Of a stretch of 64,000 nt of DNA, positions 10,820 through 20,089 are shown piece by piece (position 1 is the first letter of the stretch; the number at the start of each line of letters is the position of its first letter). Made by a program: the position numbers and the translations under genes. The stretch is from Aegilops tauschii subsp. strangulata (lineage: Eukaryota; Streptophyta; Magnoliopsida; Poales; Poaceae). The notes below the pieces were generated by a model. It was not told where the DNA came from and ran no database searches. It saw nothing but the letters and a program-made list of their open reading frames with translations. The stretch covers positions 149,793,148-149,857,147 of the forward strand of contig NC_053040.3 in NCBI RefSeq assembly GCF_002575655.3. Reading direction: 5' to 3'.

Positions 10820-13408
10820 ATGCATGATACTTATGATGAAACTACTTCCACGCTTGATACTACTGTGCCACTTAGTAAATTTCTTGATGAACAAATTGCT
10901 AGGGTTAGAGAGAAAGAAATTATTGAAACTGGTTATATAGATGAAAGTGATGATGAAGACTCGCCTGTTATTCCCGAGGGTTATGTTTTTGAAAAAGAAG
11001 CTGCTTTAGCTATTTTAGCTTGCAGAGATAGATATGAACTCAAGAGGTTATTAGCTAAATGGAAGCAGCAATCTCTTAGTGCTAGAATGAAACCTGACCC
11101 TGCTTTTGCTACTTCACCTATCTGTGTTACTGATAAGGATTATGAATTCTCTGTTGATCCTGATATAATTACTTTGGTTGAATCTAATCCTTTTCATGGC
11201 TATGAGTCTGAAACTGTTGTGGCACATCTTACTAAATTAAATGATATAGCCACCCTGTTCACTAATGATGAGAGAACACGCTACCTTTATATCCTTAAAA
11301 TATTTCCGTTCTCATTAAAGGGTGATGCTAAGATATGGTTTAATTCTCTTGATCCTGGTTGTGTGCGTAGTCCCCAGGATATGATTTATTACTTCTCTGC
11401 TAAATATTTCCCTGCTCATAAGAAACAAGCTGCTTTGAGGGAAATATACAATTTTGTACAAATTGAAGAAGAGAGTCTCCCACAAGCTTGGGGGAGGCTT
11501 CTCAAATTACTTAATGCTTTGCCTGATCATCCTCTCAAGAAAAATGAAATACTTGATATCTTTTATAATGGACTAACCGATGCTTCCAGAGATTACCTGG
11601 ATAGTTGTGTTGGTTCTGTTTTCAGGGAAAGAACACCGGATGAAGCTGAAATTCTATTGAATAATATGTTGACAAATGAAAATAATTGGACACTTCCTGA
11701 GCCAATTCCTGAACCTATTCCTAAACCAACTCCGAAGAAGAGAGGTGTTCTATTTCTCAGTCCTGAAGATATGCAAGAGGCAAAGAAATCTATGAAAGAA
11801 AAAGGTATTAAAGCCGAAGACGTTAAGAATTTACCTCCTATTGAAGAAATACATGGTCTTAATCTACCGCCTGTTGAAGAAACTCATGGTCTTGATAACC
11901 CGACACAGGTAGTAAAGGTAAATTCTCTCTATAGATTTGATGAAGGTGATATTCCTCACTATAAGTCTGCTAGACAATGCTTAGAAGAGTTTGATAATTT
12001 TATTGTCAAACAAGAAAACTTCAATGCTTATTTTGGTAGACAATTGAAATACAATTCCGATACGCTTGAACACTTGGGTGATTATATGTCTAGAGTTAAA
12101 GGTGAACTTAAACTCATTACTAAACATGATTCTATGGTTACCACTCAAGTGGAACAAGTACTTAAAGCTCAAAATGATTTGCTCAATGAAATGAATAGTA
12201 AGAAAAATGATTATGCTGTTAGAGTGGCTACTAGAACTGGTAAAATGACTCAGGAACCTTTGTATCCTGAAGGACACCCTAAGAGAATTGAGCAAGATTC
12301 TCAGAGAAATAATATTGATGCACCTAGTCCTTCTAAAAAGGAGAAAAAGAAAAATGATAGGACTTTGCATGCTTCTAGTGAACCTATTGCTGAACCACCT
12401 GAGAATCCAAATGATATATCTATTTCTGATGCTGAAACACAATCTGGTAATGAACATGAACCTAATGAAAATGTTAATGATGATGTTCATGTTGATGCTC
12501 AACCTAGTAATGACAATGATGTAGAAATTGAACCTGCTGTTGATCTTTATAACCCACAATCAAAGAATCAACGTTATGATAAAAGAGACTTTGTTGCTAG
12601 GAAACATGGTAAAGAAAGGGAGCCATGGGTTCAGAAACCCATGCCTTTTCCTCCCAAACCATCCAAGAAAAAGGATGATGAGGATTTTGAGCGCTTTGCT
12701 GAAATGATTAGACCTATCTTTTTGCGTATGCAATTAACTGATATGCTCAAAATGAATCCTTATGCTAAGTATATGAAAGAAATTGTTACTAATAAAAGAA
12801 AGATACCGGAAGCTGAAATTTCCACCATGCTTGCTAATTACACTTTTAAGGGTGGAATACCTAAGAAACTTGGAGATCCAGGAGTACCAACTATACCATG
12901 CTCCATTAAAAGAAACTATGTTAAAACTGCTTTATGTGATCTTGGAGCCGGTGTTAGTGTTATGCCTCTCTCTTTATATCGTAGACTTGATTTGAATAAG
13001 CTGACACCTACTGAAATATCTTTGCAAATGGCTGATAAATCAACTGCTATACCTGTCGGTATTTGTGAGGATGTGCCTGTTGTGGTTACAAACGTTACTA
13101 TTTTAACGGACTTTGTTATTCTTGATATTCCCGAGGACGATAGTATGTATATTATTCTTAGAAGACCTTTTTTGAATACTGCAGGGGCTGTTATTGATTG
13201 CAACAAAGGCAATGTCACTTTTCATGTTAATGGTAATGAGCATACGGTACACTTTCCGAGGAAACAACCTCAGGTCCACAGTATCAATTCTATTGGAAAA
13301 ATTCCATCGATTATTTTTGGAGGCTTTGAATTTCCTCTACCTACTGTCAAGAAGAAATATGATATTCTTATTATAGGGGATGTGCATATCCCCATTGAGG
13401 TAACATAG
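10820..13408 (+). CDS. Gag-protease polyprotein of element B (Athila-like)
   Basis: An uninterrupted 862-codon ORF. Residues about 130-260 look like a Retrotrans_gag domain (AKIWFNSL near residue 171, then AKYFPAHKKQAALREIYNF and a Trp-Gly-Arg leucine-rich segment). A Pro-rich linker and a charged, repetitive Asn/Asp/Glu-rich middle follow. The C-terminal part is a retropepsin-like protease with active-site DLGAGVS (Asp 707) and the conserved downstream IL-x-RPFLNTAGA, where the usual Gly is Arg 781. No CCHC knuckle is evident. The ORF stops at 13408 and no RT, RNase H or integrase follows, so the element carries gag and protease only, at least in what remains. The start was taken at the first ATG of the open frame; a slightly different start is possible. 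AT-rich codon use differs from the neighbouring Copia genes. Confidence 0.85.
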   Translation: MHDTYDETTSTLDTTVPLSKFLDEQIARVREKEIIETGYIDESDDEDSPVIPEGYVFEKEAALAILACRDRYELKRLLAKWKQQSLSARMKPDPAFATSPICVTDKDYEFSVDPDIITLVESNPFHGYESETVVAHLTKLNDIATLFTNDERTRYLYILKIFPFSLKGDAKIWFNSLDPGCVRSPQDMIYYFSAKYFPAHKKQAALREIYNFVQIEEESLPQAWGRLLKLLNALPDHPLKKNEILDIFYNGLTDASRDYLDSCVGSVFRERTPDEAEILLNNMLTNENNWTLPEPIPEPIPKPTPKKRGVLFLSPEDMQEAKKSMKEKGIKAEDVKNLPPIEEIHGLNLPPVEETHGLDNPTQVVKVNSLYRFDEGDIPHYKSARQCLEEFDNFIVKQENFNAYFGRQLKYNSDTLEHLGDYMSRVKGELKLITKHDSMVTTQVEQVLKAQNDLLNEMNSKKNDYAVRVATRTGKMTQEPLYPEGHPKRIEQDSQRNNIDAPSPSKKEKKKNDRTLHASSEPIAEPPENPNDISISDAETQSGNEHEPNENVNDDVHVDAQPSNDNDVEIEPAVDLYNPQSKNQRYDKRDFVARKHGKEREPWVQKPMPFPPKPSKKKDDEDFERFAEMIRPIFLRMQLTDMLKMNPYAKYMKEIVTNKRKIPEAEISTMLANYTFKGGIPKKLGDPGVPTIPCSIKRNYVKTALCDLGAGVSVMPLSLYRRLDLNKLTPTEISLQMADKSTAIPVGICEDVPVVVTNVTILTDFVILDIPEDDSMYIILRRPFLNTAGAVIDCNKGNVTFHVNGNEHTVHFPRKQPQVHSINSIGKIPSIIFGGFEFPLPTVKKKYDILIIGDVHIPIEVT

Positions 13409-14132
13409 TGTTATTCGAAATTTCTCCGGTTCCATGTTATTCGGAATGAGTTTGTTAACAAGACCTGATCAACCTTGTTAGTGGATTCCTTTTGATGAGC
13501 ATGAGATGGATGAAACTAGAAGGCACAACCTTCTGTACCCTCTCTCTACTTTCTGTTATTTAGTTGAAATAAAGTAAAAATAGTATTTTTCTGTCTTTTC
13601 TGATTTATCCGTACAATATAAAAATACCCTGAAAATGGAATATGATTTTTTGGAATATTTGAGAATATCTGGCACTGAGAACACAGCGGGAGGGGCAAGC
13701 ACCTGGCCACGAGGGTGGAGGGCGCGCCCCTGCCTCGTGGGCCCACAGTGGCCCCCTCCACTTATTCCTGCACCCACACACTTCTTCTTCCTCCCACAAA
13801 CACCAATATCCAGCTCAAGCACGAGTTCTAGCTCATTTTGCTGCGATTTTCGATCTCCTTGCTCAAAGCACCTCTCACAAAACTGCTTGGGGGGATTGTT
13901 CCCTTGTATGTGACTCCTCCATTGGTCCAATTAGTTTTTGTTCTAGTGCTTTATTCATTGCAAATTTGTGCTTCCTAGGTGACCATGTTCTTGAGCTTGC
14001 ATGTCAAATTTATATGGTTCCAAGTAGTTCTAATGCTTGATATAGGCTCTAGTCACTTGTAGGAGTAGTTGCTATCAATTTTGTTGAGCTTGGTTCACTT
14101 TTATTTGAAGTTACTAAAAATTTCAGAAAATA
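13409..14132 (+). mobile_element. Non-coding spacer of element B between gag-pro and second ORF
   Basis: No convincing ORF. It holds an extra copy of the GC-rich hairpin, CCACGAGG (13707-13714) / CCTCGTGG (13733-13740) around GGCGCGCC, otherwise typical of Gypsy LTRs. It then passes into a leader-like, T-rich stretch before the ORF at 14133. It may act as a leader or internal promoter of the second ORF (inference). Confidence 0.6.
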
Positions 14133-15242
14133 ATGAAGAGATTTTTGAGGGGCTCATCGAGCCGAAGCTCGAAGGAAAAGCAGAATGAAGAAGCACAGAG
14201 GCCCGAATATAATTTACCTCGCACTACGGAGGTTCGGCCGTGTGAATGGACTTCCGATGATTTCTTGAGAGAAGCCGGGATTTATGAAGATTTGTATTCA
14301 TTGGCTGAGAATGCAGGCCTCACCGACTTCCTCCGCGACCAACGTCATCAGTATCTCTTACTCACCAATACTTTTGTGCAACACTTCTACTATTATCCTA
14401 AGGAAACACCTCCTACAGTAGAGTTTCATTTATATGATGTTGTTAAGAAGATGCCACTAGATGAATTTTGCAAGGTTTGCAAAATACCTTTCGAGGGTAG
14501 TTTAGATGAACCACATCGTAAAGATGTGGACGGGTTTATTGACACTATTACTGTGGGGAAACTAGGAAGGTTTCCGATGCAAGAATCACTAGCATATATT
14601 TTCCTGTCTTCCGCTACTTTTCCGATGCAAAAATGCGTCTTCATAGGATACCCTAAGGAAACCATTGGGTATACCTTCTACCTCAGATCCGAAGGCAAGA
14701 TCTTCGTGGCCAAGAACGGGTCCTTTCTGGAGAAAGAGTTTCTCTCGAAAGAAGTAAGTGGGAGGAAAGTGGAACTTGATGAGATGACCCCTCTCGAACC
14801 AGAAAGTAGCACAGCACAAGAAAATGTTTCTGTGGTGCCTACACCGACTAGAGAGGAAGTTAATGATGACGATCATGATCAAGTTACCACTGAACTTCGT
14901 AGGTCCACAAGGACACATTCCGCACCAGAGTGGTACGGCAACCCTATTCTGGAAATCATGTTGTTGGACAACAGTGAACCTTCGAACTATGAAGAAGCAA
15001 TGGCGGGTCCAGATTCCAACAAATGGCTTGAAGGCATGCAGTCCGAGATAGGATCCATGTTTGAAAACAAAGTATGGACTTTGACAGACTTGCCCGATGA
15101 TTGGCGAGCGATAGAAAATAAATGGATCTTTAAGAAGAAGACGGACGCGGATGGAAATGTTACCATCTATAAAGCTCGACTTGTCGCTAAGGTTATCGAC
15201 AAGTTCAAGGTGTTGACTACGATGAGACCTTCTCACCCGTAG
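14133..15242 (+). CDS. Chimeric ORF: Athila ORF1-like head fused in frame to Copia pol
   Basis: A 369-codon open frame with two origins. Residues 1 to about 165 (basic, Ser-rich start, then FLREAGIYEDLYSLAENAG, QHFYYYP, VKKMPLDEFCKVCKIPFEG) resemble the Athila ORF1 family of Gypsy elements. From about base 14629 the frame continues as Copia pol (KCVFIGYPKETIGYTFYLRS), identical in layout to element D from base 22137. The pol part keeps the IN-RT linker and the first RT motif (WIFKKKTDADGNVTIYKARLVAK). It then leaves frame because one G of a GGG run is missing at 15191-15192 relative to D, and ends at 15242. The fusion is in frame by chance or by homology at an A5 tract; expression is unknown. 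Confidence 0.7.
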   Translation: MKRFLRGSSSRSSKEKQNEEAQRPEYNLPRTTEVRPCEWTSDDFLREAGIYEDLYSLAENAGLTDFLRDQRHQYLLLTNTFVQHFYYYPKETPPTVEFHLYDVVKKMPLDEFCKVCKIPFEGSLDEPHRKDVDGFIDTITVGKLGRFPMQESLAYIFLSSATFPMQKCVFIGYPKETIGYTFYLRSEGKIFVAKNGSFLEKEFLSKEVSGRKVELDEMTPLEPESSTAQENVSVVPTPTREEVNDDDHDQVTTELRRSTRTHSAPEWYGNPILEIMLLDNSEPSNYEEAMAGPDSNKWLEGMQSEIGSMFENKVWTLTDLPDDWRAIENKWIFKKKTDADGNVTIYKARLVAKVIDKFKVLTTMRPSHP

Positions 15243-16549
15243 CGACGCTGAAGTCCGTCCGAATGATGTTAGCAATTGCCGCATTCTACGATTATGAGAT
15301 ATGGCAAATGGACGTCAAAACGGCATTCCTTAACGGCTTTCTTAAGGAAGAATTGTATATGATGCAGCCGGAAGGTTTTGTCGATCCTAAGAATGCTAAC
15401 AAAGTATGCAAGCTCCAGCGCTCAATCTATGGGCTGGTGCAGGCATCTCGGAGTTGGAACATTCGCTTTGATGAGATGATCAAAGCGTTTGGGTTTACAC
15501 AGACTTATGGAGAAGCCTATGTTTACAAGAAAGTGAGTGGGAGCTCTGTAGCATTTCTGATATTATATGTGGATGACATACTATTGATGGGAAATTATAT
15601 AGAATTCTTGGAAAGTATAAAGGCCTACTTGAATAAGTGTTTTTCAATGAAGGACCTTGGAGAAGCTGCTTACATATTAGGCATCAAGATCTATAGAGAT
15701 AGATCGAGATGCATCATAGGTCTTTCACAAAGCACATACCTTGACAAGATATTGAAGAAGTTCAATATGGATCAGTCCAAGAAGGGGTTCTTGCCTGTAT
15801 TGCAAGGTGTGAGATTGAGCACGGCTCAATGCCCGACCACGGCAGAAGATAGAGAAAAGATCAATGTCGTCCCCTATGCCTCGGCCATAGGGGCTATTAT
15901 GTATGCCATGCTGTGTACCAGACCTGATGTAAACCTTGCCGTAAGTTTGGTAGGAAGGTACCAAAGTAATCCCGGCATGGAACACTGGACAGCGGTCAAG
16001 AACATCCTGAAGTACCTGAAAAGGACTAAGGATATGTTTCTCGTTTATGGAGGTGACGAAGAGCTCGTCGTAAAGGGTTACGTCGATGCTAGCTTCGACA
16101 CAGATCTGGATGACTCTAAGTCACAAACCGGATACGTGTACATTTTGAATGGTGGGGCAGTCAGCTGGTGCAGTTGCAAGCAAAGCGTCGTGGCGGGATC
16201 TACATGTGAAGTGGAGTACATGGCAGCCTCGGAGGTAGCACATGAAGCAATCTGGATGAAGGAGTTCATTGCCGACCTAGGAGTTATTACCAATGCATCG
16301 GGGCCGATGACTCTCTTCTGTGACAACACTGGAGCTATTGCCCTTGCCAAGGAGCCCAGGTTTCACAAGAAGACCAGGCACATCAAGCGTCGCTTCAACT
16401 CCATTCGTGAAAATGTTCAAAATGGAGACATAGATATTTGTAAAGTACATACGGATTTGAATGTCGCAGATCCGTTGACTAAACCTCTTCCACGGGCAAA
16501 ACATGATCAACACCAGAACTCTATGGGTGTACAATTCATCACAATGTAA
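14629..16549 (+). pseudogene. 3' half of Copia pol (element C), 5'-truncated and frameshifted
   Basis: Closely matches the pol 3' half of element D. It starts in the IN-RT linker at 14629, loses one G at 15191-15192, and resumes in the frame of 15263-16549. The RT retains MDVKTAFLNG and YVDD (15566-15577). RNase H retains YVDASF, CEVEYMA (one change from the usual EAEY) and CDNTGAIAL. The frame ends with FITM and a stop at 16549. Gag, protease and the catalytic part of integrase are absent. A PPT-like AAGTGGGAGAC at 16571-16581 precedes its LTR. Confidence 0.92.
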
Positions 16550-16581
16550 CTAGATTATTGACTCTAGTGCAAGTGGGAGAC

Positions 16582-17102
16582 TGTTGGAAATATGCTCTAG
16601 AGGCAATAATAAAATGGTTATTATTATATTTCCTTGTTCGTGATAATTGTCTATTGTTCATGCTATAATTGTGTTATCCGGAGATCGTAATACATGTGTG
16701 AACACATAGACCATAACATGTCCCTAGTGAGCCTCTAGTTGATTAGATCGTTGATCAATAGATGGTTACGGTTTCCTGACCATGGACATTGGATGTCATT
16801 GATAACGGGATCACATCATTAGGAGAATGATGTGATGGACAAGACCCAATCCTAAGCATAGCACTAGATTGTGTAGTTCGTTTGCTGAAGCTTTTCTACT
16901 GTCAAGTATCATTTCCTTAGACCATGAGATCGTGCAATTCCCGGATACCGTAGGAATGCTTTGGGTGTACCAAACGTCACAACGTAACTGGGTGGCAATA
17001 AAGGTGCACTACAGGTATCTCCGAAAGTGTCTGTTGGGTTGGCTCGGATCGAGACTAGGATTTGTCACTCCATATGACGGAGAGGTATCTCTGGGCCCAC
17101 TC
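16582..17102 (+). mobile_element. Element C 3' LTR, segment 1 of 3 (Copia, Angela/WIS/BARE group)
   Basis: The LTR starts TGTTGGAAATATGCTCTAGAGG just after the PPT. It runs to ...GGGCCCACTC, where element D begins at 17103. It resumes at 25825 and again at 35137. The three segments, counting each TSD once, sum to about 1.71 kb, the normal LTR length of this group. Confidence 0.95.
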
Positions 17103-18792
17103 TGTTGGAAATATGCCCTAGAGGCAATAATAAATGGTTATTATTATATTTCTTTGTTCATGATAATTGTCTATTGTTCATGCTATAATTGTATTGTCCG
17201 GAAATCGTCATACATGTGTGAATACATAGACCACAACGTGTCCCTAGTAAGCCTCTAGTAGACTAGCTCGTTGATCAACAGATAGTCATGGTTTCCTGAC
17301 TATGGACATTGGATGTCATTGATAACGGGATCACATCATTAGGAGAATGATGTGATGGACAAGACCCAATCCTAAGCATAGCATAAAAGATCGTGTAGTT
17401 TCGTTTGCTAGAGCTTTTCCAATGTCAAGTATCTTTTCCTTAGACCATGAGATCGTGCAATTCCCGGATACCGTAGGAGTGCTTTGGGTGTGCCAAACGT
17501 CACAACGTAACTGGGTGACTATAAAGGTGCACTACGGGTATCTCCGAAAGTGTCTGTTGGGTTGGCACGGATCGAGACTGGGATTTGTCACTCCGTGTGA
17601 CGGAGAGGTATCTCTGGGCCCACTCGGTAATGCATCATCATAATGAGCTCAATGTGACTAAGGCGTTAGTCACGGGATCATGCATTGCGGTACGAGTAAA
17701 GAGACTTGCCGGTAACGAGATTGAACAAGGTATTGGGATACCAACGATCGAATCTCGGGCAAGTAACATACCGATTGACAAAGGGAATTGCATACGGGAT
17801 TGATTGAATCCTCGACACCGTGGTTCATCCGATGAGATCATCGTGGAACATGTGGGAGCCAACATGGGTATCCAGATCCCGCTGTTGGTTATTGACCGGA
17901 GAGGCGTCTCGGTCATGTCTGCATGTCTCCCGAACCCGTAGGGTCTACACACTTAAGGTTCGGTGACGCTAGGGTTGTAGAGATATGTGTATGCGGAAAC
18001 CCGAAAGTTGTTCGAAGTCCCGGATGAGATCCCGGACGTCACGAGAGGTTCCGGAATGGTCCGGAGGTGAAGAATTATATATAGGAAGTCAAGTTTCGGC
18101 CACCGGGAAAGTTTCGGGGGTTACCGGTATTGTACCGGGACCACCGGAAGGGTCCCGGGGGTCCACCGGGTGGGGCCACCTATCCCGGAGGGCCCCATGG
18201 GCCGAAGTGGGAAGGGAACCAGCCCCTAGTGGGCTGGGCGCCCCCCCATGGGCCTCCCCCCATGCGCCTAGGGTTGGGAACCCTAGGGAAGGGGGGCTTC
18301 CCACTTGCCTTGGGGGGCAAGGCACCCCCTTCCCCCCTTTGGCCGCCGCCCCCCTCCTCCCAGGGGGCCTATATAAAGAGGGGGAGGGAGGGCAGTAACC
18401 TACAGCCTTGGGCGCCTCCATCTCCCCCTGCTACACCTCTCCGTCTCGCAGAAGCTCGGCGAAGCCCTGCCGAGACCCGCTACATCCACCACCACGCCGT
18501 CGTGCTGCTGGATCTCCATCAACCTCTCCTTCCCCCTTGCTGGATCAAGAAGGAGGAGACGTCGCTGCACCGTACGTGTGTTGAACGCGGAGGTGCCGTC
18601 CGTTCGGCACTCGGTCATCGGTGATTTGGATCACGGCGAGTACGACTCCGTCATCCACGTTCATTGGAACGCTTCCGCTCGCGATCTACAAGGGTATGTA
18701 GATGCACTCCTTTCCCCTCGTTGCTAGTATACTCCATAGATGCATCTTGGTGAGCGTAGGAAAATTTTAAAATTATGCTACTATTCCCAACA
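17103..18792 (+). mobile_element. 5' LTR of element D
   Basis: 1690 bp, TGTTGGAAATATGCCCTAGAGG...CCCAACA. A TATA box TATATAAA lies at 18370-18377 downstream of a GC-rich block (18085-18370); the GC-rich open frames there are incidental. It differs from the 3' LTR by about 19 substitutions and a roughly 30-bp indel near 25360-25390. Confidence 0.96.
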
Positions 18793-18793
18793 G

Positions 18794-18807
18794 TGGCATC
18801 ATGAGCC
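18794..18807 (+). other. Primer-binding site of element D
   Basis: TGGCATCATGAGCC, one base after the LTR. It resembles the initiator-Met tRNA PBS of Copia elements (TGGTATCAGAGC) with mismatches. The same variant follows the 5' LTR of E, and F has TGGCATCCGAGCC. Confidence 0.7.
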
Positions 18808-20089
18808 AGGCCTATGCGTAGTTACTATGCACGAGTAGAACACAAAGAAGTTGTGGGCGTTGATGTTGCCAATTCTTCTTGCCGCTACTATTCGTTTCTT
18901 GTTTCGGCGGCATTGTAGGATGAAGCGGCCCGGACCGACCTTACACGTACGCTTACGTGAGACAGGTTCCACCGACTGACATGCACTAGTTGCATAAGGT
19001 GGCTAGCGGGTGTCTGTCTCTCCTACTTTAGTCGGAACGGATTCGATGAAAAGGGTCCTTATGAAGGGTAAATAGAAATTGGCAAATCACGTTGTGGTCA
19101 TACGTAGGTAAGAAAACGTTCTTGCTAGAAACCTACAAACCACGTAAAAACTTGCAACAACAATTAGAGGACGTCTAACTTGTTTTTGCAGCAAGTGCTA
19201 TGTGATTTGATATGGCTAGAAGATGTGATGAATGATATATGTGATGTATGAGATTGATCATATTCTTGTAATAGGAATCACGACTTGCATGTCGATGAGT
19301 ATGACAACCGGCAGGAGCCATAGGAGTTGTCTTTATTATTTTGCATGACCTGCGTGTCATTGAATAACGCCATGTAAATTACTTTACTTTGTTGCTAAAC
19401 GCGTTAGCCATAGAAGTAGAAGTAATCGTTGGCATGACGACTTCATGAAGACACGATGATGGAGATCATGGTGTCATGCCGGTGACGAAGATGATCATGG
19501 TGCCCCGAAGATGGAGATCAAAGGAGCATAATGATATTGGCCATATCATGTCACTATTTGATTGCATGTGATGTTTATCATGTTTTTGCATCTTATTTGC
19601 TTAGAACGACGGTAGTAAGTAAGATGATCCCTTATAATAATTTCAAAAAGTGTTCACCCTAATTGTGCACCGTTGCGAAGGTACGTTGTTTCGAAGCACC
19701 ACGTGATGATCGGGTGTGATAGATTCTAACGTTCGAATACAACGGGTGTTGACGAGCCTAGCATGTACAGACATGGCCTCGGAACACACGCAATACACTT
19801 AGGTTGACTTGACGAGCCTAGCATGTACAAACATGGCCTCGGAACACGGAGGACCGAAAGGTCGAGCATGAGTCGTATAGAAGATACGATCAACATGGAG
19901 ATGTTCACCGATCTCGACTAGTCCGTCTCACGTGATGATCGGACACGGCCTAGTTAAATTCTGATCATGTATCACTTAGATGACTAGAGGGATGTCTATC
20001 TGAGTGGGAGTTCATTAAATAATTTGATTAGATGAACTTAACTATCATGAACTTAGTCTAAAATCTTTACACTATGTCTTGTAGATCTA
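18808..20089 (+). mobile_element. Untranslated leader of element D with 60-bp tandem repeat
   Basis: No coding frame. A 37-bp core beginning GACGAGCCTAGCATGTACA occurs at 19751-19787 and 19811-19847, spaced 60 bp. It is flanked by two copies of CACGTGATGATCGG (near 19700 and 19931). Element E keeps both copies (29231, 29291); F has one diverged copy at about 35755. Such leaders carry packaging and dimerisation signals in Copia elements; a role for these repeats is inference. Confidence 0.75.

Noticed and set aside
11981..12559. 192-codon minus-strand ORF
   Set aside because: Shadow of the gag-protease ORF of element B on the opposite strand; Ile/Phe/Arg-rich with no domain.
14620..14640. Assembly error as the explanation for the Gypsy/Copia fusion
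   Set aside because: Cannot be excluded from sequence alone; no N run or repeated flank marks a join, so the fusion is reported as a finding with that caveat.
17985..18624. GC-rich overlapping ORFs (also 24988-25759 and the E LTRs)
   Set aside because: They lie in the GC-rich promoter block of Copia LTRs; Gly/Pro-rich composition only.
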